A stretch of DNA of 64,000 nt from Streptomyces vilmorinianum. GTDB taxonomy: Bacteria > Actinomycetota > Actinomycetes > Streptomycetales > Streptomycetaceae. The notes beneath the pieces were generated by a model. That model worked only from the letters and a program-made list of their open reading frames with translations, had not been told where the DNA came from and did no database searches. The translations under genes were made by a program, and so were the position numbers. Positions 7,932-16,525 of this stretch are shown in pieces (position 1 is the first letter of the stretch; the number at the start of each line of letters is the position of its first letter). Location of the stretch: contig NZ_CP040244.1 in assembly GCF_005517195.1 (NCBI RefSeq), positions 3,304,001 through 3,368,000 of the forward strand, given 5' to 3'.

Positions 7932-9113
7932 GTGACCACTTCGACCACCGTCCCGGACGTCGCCGCGCGTCTCGCCCGGGCCCTGTCCTTCATCGGCTCC
8001 GTACGGGCCCCCTACCAGGCGGCCGTCTTCCGCATCGGCCTCGCGGCCGTCGTCCTGGCCTTCCTGCTGCGTGAATGGCCGCACCGCCATGTCCTGTACG
8101 GGAACCGCAGCCCCCTCTCCTTCGACCTGGCGCAGATCCTGGTCCGTGAGGAGCGCAGCTTCACGGTCCTGATCTGGAGCGACGGGCAGCTCTGGTTCGA
8201 GACCGTCTACACCCTGACGATCGCGGCGGCGGTCGCCGTCCTGCTGGGCTGGCGCACCCGGACCATGTCCGTGCTGCTCATGGTCGGCGTGCTCTCGCTG
8301 GAGAACCGCAACACCCTGGTGGGAGACGGCGGGGACAACGTCATCCGCATCATGGTCATCTACCTGGTCTTCACCCGCTGTGCCCAGGTGTGGTCCCTCG
8401 ACGCGCGCCGCGAGCGGAGGCTGCGGGCCGACTCACCTGGCGCCGGCCGGGCGGCCTTCGACTTCCCGGGGATCGCCCTCTGGTCGGCGGCCGTCACCCC
8501 TCTCGTGGCGATGTCCGGATTCCCCACCCAGGGCTGGCTGCCCCTCTTCTGGATCCTGTGGGCCGTCCAGGGAATCTGGTACGTGGTGAACCGGTGGTTC
8601 CCCGACCACGAGGTACGTGCCGTGCTGGACGCGGCTGCCTCGATGCTCCACAACTGCGCGATGCTCGTCGTCGCCGCGCAGGTGTGCCTGATCTACGCGA
8701 CCGCCGGCTGGTACAAGGTGCAGGGCACACGCTGGCAGGAGGGCAGCGCCCTGTACTACGCCCTGAACCTGGACTACTTCATGCCCTGGCCCGCGCTCTC
8801 CGGGTTGCTCGCCGCGAACACGCCGGCGATTCTGGTCCTCACCTACGCCACCGTGATGGTGCAGGTGGCGTTCCCGTTCACGCTGGCCAACCGCAAGGTG
8901 AAGAACGTCCTGCTCGCCGTGATGATTCTGGAGCACCTCGGCATCGCCGTGGTCCTCGGCATCCCGTTCCTGTCGCTGGCCATGATCGTGTGCGACGCGG
9001 TGTTCCTGCCGACCGCCTTCCTCGTGGCGCTCGGCGCGCGCTGCGCGCGGCTCTCCCTGCCGGTGCGGGCGCGCGCGTCCTGGGGAGCGCGGCAGGCGGC
9101 GTCACCCGGCTGA
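7932..9113 (+). CDS. HTTM-domain protein (vitamin K-dependent carboxylase-like membrane protein)
   Basis: A 393-residue polytopic membrane protein. The HTTM fold is shared with vitamin K-dependent gamma-glutamyl carboxylase. Visible hallmarks are VLYGNRSPLSFD near the N-terminus, LENRNTLVGDGGDN around residue 120 and WYKVQGTRWQEGSALYYAL around 260, the last corresponding to the conserved KxxGxxWxxGxALYYAL block. Several hydrophobic helices span the chain. Most bacterial members have no proven reaction. It starts at GTG 7932, one base after the DUF5819 stop. Its place after two secreted proteins invites the idea that it modifies an exported partner, which is inference only. Confidence 0.85.
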   Translation: MTTSTTVPDVAARLARALSFIGSVRAPYQAAVFRIGLAAVVLAFLLREWPHRHVLYGNRSPLSFDLAQILVREERSFTVLIWSDGQLWFETVYTLTIAAAVAVLLGWRTRTMSVLLMVGVLSLENRNTLVGDGGDNVIRIMVIYLVFTRCAQVWSLDARRERRLRADSPGAGRAAFDFPGIALWSAAVTPLVAMSGFPTQGWLPLFWILWAVQGIWYVVNRWFPDHEVRAVLDAAASMLHNCAMLVVAAQVCLIYATAGWYKVQGTRWQEGSALYYALNLDYFMPWPALSGLLAANTPAILVLTYATVMVQVAFPFTLANRKVKNVLLAVMILEHLGIAVVLGIPFLSLAMIVCDAVFLPTAFLVALGARCARLSLPVRARASWGARQAASPG

Positions 9114-9157
9114 TCCACCGCCAGGGCTGTTACCAGGCGTAACAGCCCTGGTGGATG
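9114..9157 (+). terminator. Strong terminator after HTTM gene
   Basis: A perfect 13-bp stem, CCAGGGCTGTTAC (9121-9133) with GTAACAGCCCTGG (9139-9151), around a 5-nt loop. Outer TCCAC/GTGGA arms extend it with a short bulge. It sits directly after the stop codon. Confidence 0.85.
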
Positions 9158-9303
9158 CGTCGACGACCGACGCCGGGTTCCGGCGAGCCGGACAGTTCCC
9201 CGCCCGGCGGGCTGCCCGGCGAGCCTCCGGGGAGGACGATGGAAGCGACGGTCCCCGGCGTCGGGAGATCTGCGCCTGCTTCGGCACGGAGGGAGGCCCT
9301 GTC

Positions 9304-11391
9304 TTGAACGCGGCTGATGCCCCCAGTCCTCTGCCCATGCCCGGTGCGGGCCCCGGCGGTCCGTCCGCGCCGGGGGGATTGCTGGACATGCTGGGGGTCG
9401 CCGCGGTGGTCGTCGCCGCGGACGGCCGCATCACCCTGTGGAGCCCGCAGGCGCAGACGCTGTTCGGCTGGACGGCGGAGGAGGCGCTGGGCCGGTACGC
9501 GGTCGACGTGCTGGTCGCCGAGGAGCACGTCGGGCTCGTCCTGGAGCTGTTTGCCCAGGTCATGGAGGGTGGCGGCAGCTGGGCGGGGGTGTTCCCTGTC
9601 CGGCACAAGGACGGCTCCGTCCGGCAGGTGGAGTTCCGCAACATGCGGTTGTCGGACCAGGAGGGCCGCCGGTACGCGCTGGGGCTCGCCGCCGACGAGA
9701 CCGTCGTACGCGGGATCGAGCGCAACCTGGCGCTGTCCGCGCAGCTGGTGGCCCAGGCCCCGACCGGGGTGGCGGTGGCGGACGCCGATCTGCGCCTCGT
9801 CCTGGTCAACCCGGCACTCGAGCGGATCACCGGCCGCACCGCCCAGGGGTGCCTGGGCCGCTCCGTCGAGGAGATTCTGCCGTTCGGCGCCCACGAGGAC
9901 ATCGACACGGCGATACGCCAGGTCCTGCGGACCGGCAGCCCGCTCCTCGGCCGCTCGGTGGTCGAGGGGACGCCCGGCAGCGGAGACTCCGGCCGCGCGT
10001 GGCGGGTGTCGTACTTCCGGCTGGACGACTCCGGCGGGCGGGTGATCGGTGTCGCGGTGACTCTGGTCGACGTCACCGAGCAGTTCCTCGCGGACCGGCA
10101 GCGGGCCCAGGCCCGCCGGCGCCTGGCGCTGATCGCCCGGGCCTCCGCGCGTATCGGCACCACCCTCGGCCTGGAGCAGACCGCCCGCGAGCTCGCCGAC
10201 ATCGTGGTCCCCGACCTCGCGGACATCGCCGCCGTCGACGTCCTGGACGCGGCCCTGGGCGCGCGGACGACCACCATCGGCGCCACCGGGCCGGCGGTCT
10301 TCCGAGCCCTGGCGGTGAAGGCCGCCTACGCCACGAGCGCCGCCGACGCGGCCGATCCGGTGGGGGAGATCACCCGCTACGAGGCCGACCGCCTGGTCAC
10401 CCGCTGTGTGACCACCGGCCGCACCGTGCATCTCGTCCACGTCGGCCCCGACGACCTGCCACGGATCGCCCGCAACGAGTCGGCGGCCGCCGTCCTCGCC
10501 CGTGCCGGCGTCCACTCCTACCTGGCGGTTCCTCTGACCGCCCGCGGTGAGGTCCTCGGGGCTCTCGACCTCAAACGCGCCCGCAATCCCCTGCCCTTCA
10601 GCGACGACGACGTCCTGCTGGCCGAGGAACTGGCGTCCCGCGCCGCCGTCTGCATCGACAACGCCCGCTGGTACCAGACCCAGCTCCAGGCCGCCACCAC
10701 CCTGCAGCGCCATCTGCTGCCGCGGACGCCTTCCGACCCGCCGGGACTGAAGGTGGCCTGCCGCTACCAGCCCGCCGGGACCGCCGGCCATGCCGGTGGG
10801 GACTGGTTCGACGTCATCCTCCTCGACGACGGCACCACCGCGCTGGTCGTCGGAGACGTCATGGGCTCCGGCATCACAGCGGCCGCCACCATGGGCCAAC
10901 TCCGCACCGCCGCCCGCACCCTGGCGCGGCTCGGCCTCGACCCCGCCGAGATCCTCCGCCACCTCGACCAGCTCACCACCGAACTCGACGACACCATCGC
11001 CACCTGCGTCTACGCACTGTGCGACCCGCAGGCCCAGGAGTGCCACATCGCCCTGGCAGGACACCCGCCCCCCGCCGTGACCCGTCCGGGCCACTCACCC
11101 GCCCTGCTCGACCTCCCCACCGGCGCGCCTCTGGGCGCCGCCGAGTTCGTGCCCTTCACGACCACCCGCGTCGAACTGCGGCCCGGCACCCGCCTCTTCC
11201 TCTACACGGACGGTCTCGTGGAGACGCGCAACGACCCCATCGACGCCCGGATCAACGACCTCCTGCACCACTTGGCCGGCCCCCAACTGCCCCTCGAAGC
11301 CACCTGCGACCAACTCCTGTCCACCCTGCACGACCCCGGAAGCGACGACGACATCGCTCTCCTCGTCGCCGAAGTGTCGCCACGGGCGTGA
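9304..11391 (+). CDS. PAS-PAS-GAF-SpoIIE sensor phosphatase
   Basis: A 695-residue soluble protein: PAS (about 22-130), second PAS (about 145-260), GAF (about 285-455) and PP2C/SpoIIE phosphatase (about 470-692). The catalytic metal ligands are present in GGDWFDV, GDVMGSG, LYTDGL and DDDIALLVAE. Such proteins dephosphorylate anti-sigma-antagonist proteins in response to a small-molecule or redox signal sensed by PAS/GAF. There is no C-terminal HATPase domain. A TTG at 9304 is the chosen start because GGAGGGAGG lies exactly 7 nt upstream and the region above it is occupied by the terminator at 9114-9157. The phosphatase domain resembles the partial gene at 1-585. Confidence 0.9.
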   Translation: MNAADAPSPLPMPGAGPGGPSAPGGLLDMLGVAAVVVAADGRITLWSPQAQTLFGWTAEEALGRYAVDVLVAEEHVGLVLELFAQVMEGGGSWAGVFPVRHKDGSVRQVEFRNMRLSDQEGRRYALGLAADETVVRGIERNLALSAQLVAQAPTGVAVADADLRLVLVNPALERITGRTAQGCLGRSVEEILPFGAHEDIDTAIRQVLRTGSPLLGRSVVEGTPGSGDSGRAWRVSYFRLDDSGGRVIGVAVTLVDVTEQFLADRQRAQARRRLALIARASARIGTTLGLEQTARELADIVVPDLADIAAVDVLDAALGARTTTIGATGPAVFRALAVKAAYATSAADAADPVGEITRYEADRLVTRCVTTGRTVHLVHVGPDDLPRIARNESAAAVLARAGVHSYLAVPLTARGEVLGALDLKRARNPLPFSDDDVLLAEELASRAAVCIDNARWYQTQLQAATTLQRHLLPRTPSDPPGLKVACRYQPAGTAGHAGGDWFDVILLDDGTTALVVGDVMGSGITAAATMGQLRTAARTLARLGLDPAEILRHLDQLTTELDDTIATCVYALCDPQAQECHIALAGHPPPAVTRPGHSPALLDLPTGAPLGAAEFVPFTTTRVELRPGTRLFLYTDGLVETRNDPIDARINDLLHHLAGPQLPLEATCDQLLSTLHDPGSDDDIALLVAEVSPRA

Positions 11392-11429
11392 CGGGGCGAC
11401 CCGCTCATGAGTCCGTCGCCTGAAGTCCA

Positions 11430-11462
11430 CTCAGTTCGACCTCAGTTCGACCTCAGTTCGAC
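11430..11462. repeat. 11-bp triple tandem repeat at the 3' end of the reductase gene
   Basis: Three perfect copies of CTCAGTTCGAC lie at 11430-11440, 11441-11451 and 11452-11462. The minus-strand gene stops inside the array (TGA at 11444-11442). Because 11 is not a multiple of 3, copy number changes would alter its last residues. Confidence 0.9.
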
Positions 11463-12476
11463 CGACAGGTACGGGGACAGTGCGCGGAGGAAGTCGGGGG
11501 CGTCGAAGAGCGCGCCCGCGGAGGCCACGCCGACCGTCCTGGTCCGCCCCGTGAGGATGCGGTGCACCGCTTCCACCGCCAGGGGAGCGCTGATCGCGTA
11601 GATGTCCTGGCCCCTCGCCACGGCGCGCCGTTCCGTGTCGTCCGCGCGCACGACGACGTCGACGAGGAAGGTCTGCGCGGACCGGCCGCGCTCGTCGACC
11701 GCGGCCGGTGTCGGCGTGTCCGGGGCCGACAGGTCCCGGGCCGCCTCGGTCGTCATATAGGTGCGCACCTCAGGGATGGGCAGGTGGCTGGGGACGGTGA
11801 CGACGTCGGCCATCGTGAACTCGCCGATGACCTCCCGGGTGCCCATCGGGTCGGGGAAGGGCCACTTCTGGGTGGGCGGGGCCTCGTCTCGGTACTCCAT
11901 CCGCCCCTTCGTGTAGCTGATGCGCCGGCCGTCGCGCCGCTGCCGGGAGACCGTGCCCGCGGCGCGCGTACCGGCGGTGGGGTGCCAACTGCTCAGCCCG
12001 TAGGCGATGTGCGCCTCGTCGGCCGCCGTCCAGTCGCCCATCGCCGCGGTGACCAGCAGGTCGCCGAGGCCGCCGAAGAAGGCCATCGCGGGGACGATCA
12101 CCGCCCCCTCGGCGCGGGCGCGGTCCGTGAACTCGGTGAACGTGTCGAGGTTCGCCTCGATCTCGGCCGCCACGTCGACGTACGGGATCCCGGCGCGCAG
12201 TGCCGCCTCGATCACGGGGGCGGCGGTCGTGGCGAAGGGCCCGGCACAGTTGATCACCGCCGCCGTACCGGCCAGGGCGCGGTCGAGCGACGCCGCGTCG
12301 TCGACGGACGCCGGCCGGACGACGAGCCCGGGATCCGACGCCGCGAGCGCCCGCAGCTTCTCGGCGTCGCGGCCGGAGACGACCGGGACGAAGCCGCGCT
12401 CCCGCAGCTCCGCCACCACGAACCGCCCGGTGTGCCCGTACGCGCCGAACACCGCCACCATCTGTCCCGATCCCAT
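11442..12476 (-). CDS. Saccharopine dehydrogenase-like NAD(P)-binding reductase
   Basis: A 344-residue protein with an N-terminal Rossmann fold (VAVFGAYGHTGRFVV, residues 6-20) and the INCAGPF and GIPYVDVAAE blocks typical of the saccharopine dehydrogenase / trans-acting enoyl reductase superfamily. The conserved middle segment AMAFFGGLGDLL also fits. Substrate is not deducible; relatives include polyketide-associated enoyl reductases. ATG 12476 has GAGGAGA 5 nt upstream. It is divergent from the AraC-type regulator at 12577, a natural candidate to control it. The extreme C-terminus (VELRSN) is encoded inside an 11-bp tandem repeat. Confidence 0.8.
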   Translation of the reverse strand: MGSGQMVAVFGAYGHTGRFVVAELRERGFVPVVSGRDAEKLRALAASDPGLVVRPASVDDAASLDRALAGTAAVINCAGPFATTAAPVIEAALRAGIPYVDVAAEIEANLDTFTEFTDRARAEGAVIVPAMAFFGGLGDLLVTAAMGDWTAADEAHIAYGLSSWHPTAGTRAAGTVSRQRRDGRRISYTKGRMEYRDEAPPTQKWPFPDPMGTREVIGEFTMADVVTVPSHLPIPEVRTYMTTEAARDLSAPDTPTPAAVDERGRSAQTFLVDVVVRADDTERRAVARGQDIYAISAPLAVEAVHRILTGRTRTVGVASAGALFDAPDFLRALSPYLSVELRSN

Positions 12477-12563
12477 GCGTTCTCCTCGTGCCCGAACGAT
12501 CGACTGCCGCCATCCTGCCGAGTCCGGGCGTCCCACCGTGAGTGTCCGGAACGACATGACCCG

Positions 12564-12569
12564 TACAAT
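12564..12569 (+). promoter_or_regulatory. Candidate -10 hexamer for a leaderless regulator mRNA
   Basis: TACAAT lies 7 bp before ATG 12577, which has no Shine-Dalgarno sequence. That spacing would put the transcript's first base at or next to the A of the start codon. Confidence 0.45.
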
Positions 12570-12576
12570 TCCCGAC

Positions 12577-13524
12577 ATGGGCACCGTCGCACTGGCCGTC
12601 ACCGACGGGATGCTGCACTTCGAACTGTCCGTGGCGTACGAGGTGTTCGGCGCCGCCCCGGCCGGCGTGGCCGGACCCTGGTACGACGTCGCCGTCTGCG
12701 GGTCGGCCGCCGTGCGGGTCGGCCGGTTCCTGCTGGAGCCCGACCACGGCCTGGACCGGCTCCGGCACGCCGACACCGTGATCGTCCCCGGCTGGGCGGA
12801 CATCGACGTGGACCCGCCCGCCGACCTGGTCGAGGCGGTGCGCGTGGCCCACGCGGCGGGCGCGCGCGTGGCCTCCCTCTGCACGGGCGCGTTCGTCCTG
12901 GCCGCCGCCGGCCTGCTGGACGGGAAGCGCGCGACCACGCACTGGGCGCACACCGGAGCCCTGGCCGCCCGCCATCCCCGGGTCGAGGTCGACCCGGACG
13001 TGCTCTACGTGGACAACGGCAGCGTGCTCACCTCCGCCGGCAAGGCCGCCGCCCTCGACCTGTGCCTGCACCTCGTCCGCCTCGACCACGGCTCGTCCGT
13101 CGCCAACACGGTCGCCCGCCGCCTCGTCGTGCCTCCCCACCGGGCAGGCGGCCAGGCCCAGTTCGTCGCCGCCCCCGTGCCCGACCGGGACGACCACCCG
13201 CTCGCCGCGCTGTTTCCCTGGGTGATCGACCGCCTCGACCACCCGCTGACCGTCGAGGACCTGGCCCGCCAGGCACGGATGAGCTCACGCCACCTGGGCC
13301 GCCACTTCAGGGCGGCTACCGGTACCACCCCGCTGCAGTGGCTCCTGACTCAACGGATCCGCCGCGCACAGGAGTTGCTGGAGACCACGGACGACAGTGT
13401 CGACGCCGTGGCGACGGCGACCGGCATGGGCACCGCCACCACGCTGCGCCGCCACTTCAACCGCACGGTCGGCGTGCCGCCGGACACCTACCGCCGCACC
13501 TTCCGCTCCCGGCCCATCGTCTGA
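12577..13524 (+). CDS. GlxA-family AraC-type transcriptional regulator (DJ-1/PfpI sensor domain)
   Basis: A 315-residue regulator. Residues 1-170 form a DJ-1/PfpI-like (class I glutamine amidotransferase-like) domain with the nucleophile-elbow motif ASLCTGAFVLAAAGLL. The C-terminal 100 residues carry two AraC helix-turn-helix units (LARQARMSSRHLGRHFRAAT; VDAVATATGMGTATTLRRHF). Members are mostly activators of nearby catabolic genes. ATG 12577 is preferred over ATG 12556 because TACAAT at 12564-12569 would give a leaderless message starting at 12577. It is divergent from the reductase at 11442-12476. Its last 37 bp overlap the end of the convergent membrane-protein gene. Confidence 0.88.
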   Translation: MGTVALAVTDGMLHFELSVAYEVFGAAPAGVAGPWYDVAVCGSAAVRVGRFLLEPDHGLDRLRHADTVIVPGWADIDVDPPADLVEAVRVAHAAGARVASLCTGAFVLAAAGLLDGKRATTHWAHTGALAARHPRVEVDPDVLYVDNGSVLTSAGKAAALDLCLHLVRLDHGSSVANTVARRLVVPPHRAGGQAQFVAAPVPDRDDHPLAALFPWVIDRLDHPLTVEDLARQARMSSRHLGRHFRAATGTTPLQWLLTQRIRRAQELLETTDDSVDAVATATGMGTATTLRRHFNRTVGVPPDTYRRTFRSRPIV

Positions 13525-14585
13525 AGGGCGCCCAGGACCCGGGGCATGTGCTTTCTGTGCGTGACGACGAGCACCCGCACGCCCTCGTCCTCGCATTCCA
13601 GGACCAGGGACCGGCCGCCGTAGTCGGCGCGGACGGGGTCCGTCCAGTACGGCGGGCGGACGCGGATCGGAGTGAGACCGGGCGACACCTCGTGGCGGAA
13701 GGAGGCGCCGGTCGGGTCGACGGTCGACGCCAGAACGCCCGGGCCGGCCACCAGGTATCCGCCGGTGCCCGTGTGCGAGGCCTCGCTCACGATCAGGCCC
13801 GGGAAGCACCGTTCCCTGTCCGGCACGGACGGTGTCAAGGCGATGGTGTCGTCGCCTCGTTGACGTCTGCGCAGGATGAGGGCGGCCACCGAGCAGACGG
13901 CCACGACCACGGGGACACTCAGAGCGACAAGGCGGAACGCCGCCCCGGGGCTGTCGGTGGGGAAGGGCGCGACCGCTCCGATCGCGGCGAGGCCGAGCCC
14001 GCCCGAGACCGGGACGCCGATCTGCCAGGTGTTCATCCTGACCGAGGCGTGGGACACCTTGGTGGACCAGAACCCGCACCACAGGAACACCGTCCCGTAG
14101 ACGCCGAGCGCGAGGCCCGCGGCACAGAAGATCTTGTAGTCGCCGCGCGGGTCCGCGGTCGTGTACCGGCGTACGGACGCGATGTCGACGTACCGGATCC
14201 GCCCCCGCCAGTACGTGACCTCGACGCCCGCTCCCGCCCGCGCGACCGGATGGTCCTGCGGGCTGCCCTTGAGGTGAGTGCGGTGGGTGGTCCCGTCCGC
14301 CTCGACGACGTAGAGCCGGTACCGGGGCGTCTTGCGTCCCGTCTCGCGCTCGGTCCGGTCGATCCGCGCCGCGACGGTCCGCAGACAGTCGTCGTCACCG
14401 TCACCGTCACCGTCGGCGGCGCAGCCGACCGCTGCCCTGAACGCGCGCTCCTCGTCGAGCGCGCCGCGCGTCGAGACGAGCAACAGCCATGCGGCCGCCA
14501 GCACACACAGGGCGCCGAACACCGCGGCGGAGCGTATCGCGGTACGGATCCTCGGGTGGGGGCGATCGGTCTTCGCGGGAGTCAC
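13488..14585 (-). CDS. Membrane protein of unknown function (DUF3592-like topology)
   Basis: A 365-residue protein with a hydrophobic segment at about 20-38, an extracytoplasmic region of about 110 residues containing an Asp-Gly run encoded by GTCACC hexamers (14394-14411), two to three more membrane segments around 150-245, and a cytoplasmic C-terminus. The extracytoplasmic part (VEVTYWRGRIRYVDI) recalls DUF3592-type membrane proteins, but the match is weak. GTG 14585 has no clear Shine-Dalgarno; CACAAT lies 6 bp upstream on the same strand, so the message may be leaderless. The gene converges on and overlaps the AraC regulator by 37 bp. Confidence 0.6.
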   Translation of the reverse strand: MTPAKTDRPHPRIRTAIRSAAVFGALCVLAAAWLLLVSTRGALDEERAFRAAVGCAADGDGDGDDDCLRTVAARIDRTERETGRKTPRYRLYVVEADGTTHRTHLKGSPQDHPVARAGAGVEVTYWRGRIRYVDIASVRRYTTADPRGDYKIFCAAGLALGVYGTVFLWCGFWSTKVSHASVRMNTWQIGVPVSGGLGLAAIGAVAPFPTDSPGAAFRLVALSVPVVVAVCSVAALILRRRQRGDDTIALTPSVPDRERCFPGLIVSEASHTGTGGYLVAGPGVLASTVDPTGASFRHEVSPGLTPIRVRPPYWTDPVRADYGGRSLVLECEDEGVRVLVVTHRKHMPRVLGALQTMGRERKVRR

Positions 14586-14676
14586 CAGCGCATTGTGCGG
14601 GCGCGGCAAGGGGCAGGTGCATGCGTGAGGTGGGCACTTCCCACCACCGCTCGTTGCCGGGGACCGGCATCGGGCA

Positions 14677-16161
14677 TCAGCGCGTCGCGATGGCCTGTCC
14701 GTGACGGAACAGACCGGCGGGGTCGTACCGGCGCTTGACCTCCGCCAGCCGCGCGTAGTTGGCACCGTAGTAGGCGTGGTGCCAGTCCTGGAGGTCGGGG
14801 TCGGGGAAGTTGACGTACGCGGCGTCCGTGCCGAGGTGCCGGCGGAGCGTCCGGTGCACGGTACGGGTCTGCTCAAGGAGCGGACGTACGTGCTCCTGGG
14901 CGGTGCCGGGCTTCCAGTGCGTACCGATGTCGATCACGTACGTGGCGCCGCGGTGCGGATAGGCGGTCTCGTCGGGCCGGGGCGCGTCGCTCGTGCCGCC
15001 CATGGCGAAGAGCGTCACATAGCCGGTCGCCCCCGTCGGTCCCGGCCGCCACGACCGCGCCCACTCGGCGATGTCGGTCACGGCCTCCGCGCTCAACCAC
15101 CGCTGGGGGACGAGGGACTTGGAGGCGTAGCAGTCCTTGGTGCCCGGGGTCTCCATCAAGTAGTCCTGGGCGGACCAGAAGCCGCGCTCCTCGATGAAGG
15201 CGCGGGTCGGCCGCAGCGCCAGCAGGGGCGCGAGGACGCGGCGCAGCGCGTCCTCGTCGCCGATCCGCTGACCGAGCAGCCACAGGACGGTCGTGCCGTC
15301 GCCGGCGTGCTTGAAGCCGACACGGACGTCGAGGTCGCAGGCGCGGTCGTCGGCGAGGATGCTCTGCACCTCCGCGACCACGGGCCTGGCCGCCGTCAGA
15401 GCGAAGGAGAGATCGAACACGGTGGCCCGCAGCCGGCCCACGGGCACGGCGTCGAAGACGAACGCGGTGTTGATGCCGAAGTTGCCGCCCGCTCCGCCGC
15501 GGCAGGCCCAGAACAGGTCGGCGTTCTCGTCCTCGGCGGCGCGCACCCGGGTGCCGTCGGCGAGCACGAGGCGGGTCTCGACGAGCCGGTCGCAGGTGAG
15601 GCCCCACTTGCGGTCGTTGAAGCCGAGCCCGCCGCCGAGCGTCAGCCCGGCGACACCGACGCCGGGGCAGCGTCCGCCGGGGAAGTACAGGTCCGCCTCC
15701 CTGGCCGCGTAGACGTCGGAGTTGGTGGCACCGCCGCCCAGCCGCAGCCGGTGGCCCTTCGGCGTCACCTGATTCATCGGCCGCAGGCTGACGACGAGGC
15801 CGGTGGTGGTCGAGTGGCCGGCGTAGTTGTGCCCGCCGGAACGGGGTGCGAAGGGCACGCCGTGCTTGGCGGCCCAGCGCATCGCCGCGCGGACGTCGTT
15901 CTCGGTGGCGCACGACAGCACGCCTGCCGGCCGGATCGCGACGTAGCGCTGGTTGTCGGCCGTGGCGTGCGCCGGGTAGTCCTGCCCGCCGGGCCGGTAC
16001 AGCCGGGCCCCCGGGCTCAGGGCCCGGCTCAGCTCCCGCCAGGCCGAGGGCTCGGCGGCCTGAGCGTGCGCCGCCGCCGTCAGGTCCGCGGCGGGCATCG
16101 CCACGGCCCCGGCCGCGGCGGCCGCGCCTCCACGCAGGACGACTCGTCGACTGATGTGCAC
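14677..16161 (-). CDS. Tat-exported FAD-linked oxidase (berberine bridge enzyme-like)
   Basis: A 494-residue secreted flavoenzyme. The N-terminus SRRVVLRGG followed by an Ala-rich stretch is a twin-arginine signal, fitting export with bound cofactor. An FAD_binding_4 domain (about 60-230) contains SGGHNYAGHS, whose His is the usual 8-alpha FAD attachment point, and GRCPGVGVAGLTLGGG, whose Cys is the second link in bicovalent members. The C-terminus has the BBE motif YYGANYARLAEVKRRYDP. These oxidases act on sugars, alcohols or secondary metabolites and reduce O2 to H2O2. GTG 16161 has GGAGAGG 7 nt upstream. It is divergent from the sensor kinase gene. Confidence 0.88.
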   Translation of the reverse strand: MHISRRVVLRGGAAAAAGAVAMPAADLTAAAHAQAAEPSAWRELSRALSPGARLYRPGGQDYPAHATADNQRYVAIRPAGVLSCATENDVRAAMRWAAKHGVPFAPRSGGHNYAGHSTTTGLVVSLRPMNQVTPKGHRLRLGGGATNSDVYAAREADLYFPGGRCPGVGVAGLTLGGGLGFNDRKWGLTCDRLVETRLVLADGTRVRAAEDENADLFWACRGGAGGNFGINTAFVFDAVPVGRLRATVFDLSFALTAARPVVAEVQSILADDRACDLDVRVGFKHAGDGTTVLWLLGQRIGDEDALRRVLAPLLALRPTRAFIEERGFWSAQDYLMETPGTKDCYASKSLVPQRWLSAEAVTDIAEWARSWRPGPTGATGYVTLFAMGGTSDAPRPDETAYPHRGATYVIDIGTHWKPGTAQEHVRPLLEQTRTVHRTLRRHLGTDAAYVNFPDPDLQDWHHAYYGANYARLAEVKRRYDPAGLFRHGQAIATR

Positions 16162-16525
16162 AGGTGTGCCTCTCCGTGGCTCTCAACAGGGGTGCCGGCG
16201 CCGGCAGGCCCACCCTGGAGGCGACCTTGATCACGCAAGGGACGCGACACACGGCCCGTGATCACATTCACGCGAAGGAACCGGAAGCGGAGGGCGCGCG
16301 GCCTGTTCCAACGCGCCGGGCGTACGCCGGGACCGGGTGGGGGCCTCCCCCGAATGCCCTTCGGCGGAACCGAGCCTTCGTCGGCGGACGCCCTGCCGGC
16401 GCGCACCGGCTGGGGCACAATACGTGCCGTCAGTGACAATGTGCGCACCGTGACCTCGGCCCCGGGTCCGCCCGGGACGACCTCCGAGGGATCCCGCGGT
16501 GCGCCGTGCAGGGGGAGGCGTGGTC
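16162..16525. other. Divergent regulatory region between oxidase and lanthipeptide-locus kinase
   Basis: About 360 bp with no credible gene. It contains TGATCACG at 16228-16235 and its exact reverse complement CGTGATCA at 16257-16264, closer to the oxidase gene, and a GGCAC-aatac-GTGCC dyad at 16414-16428, closer to the kinase gene. Either could be an operator. Confidence 0.5.
16228..16264. promoter_or_regulatory. Inverted TGATCACG half-sites
   Basis: TGATCACG and CGTGATCA are separated by 21 bp. Each contains the palindrome TGATCA, so the arrangement offers two similar protein-binding sites about three helical turns apart, upstream of the FAD oxidase gene. Confidence 0.4.
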
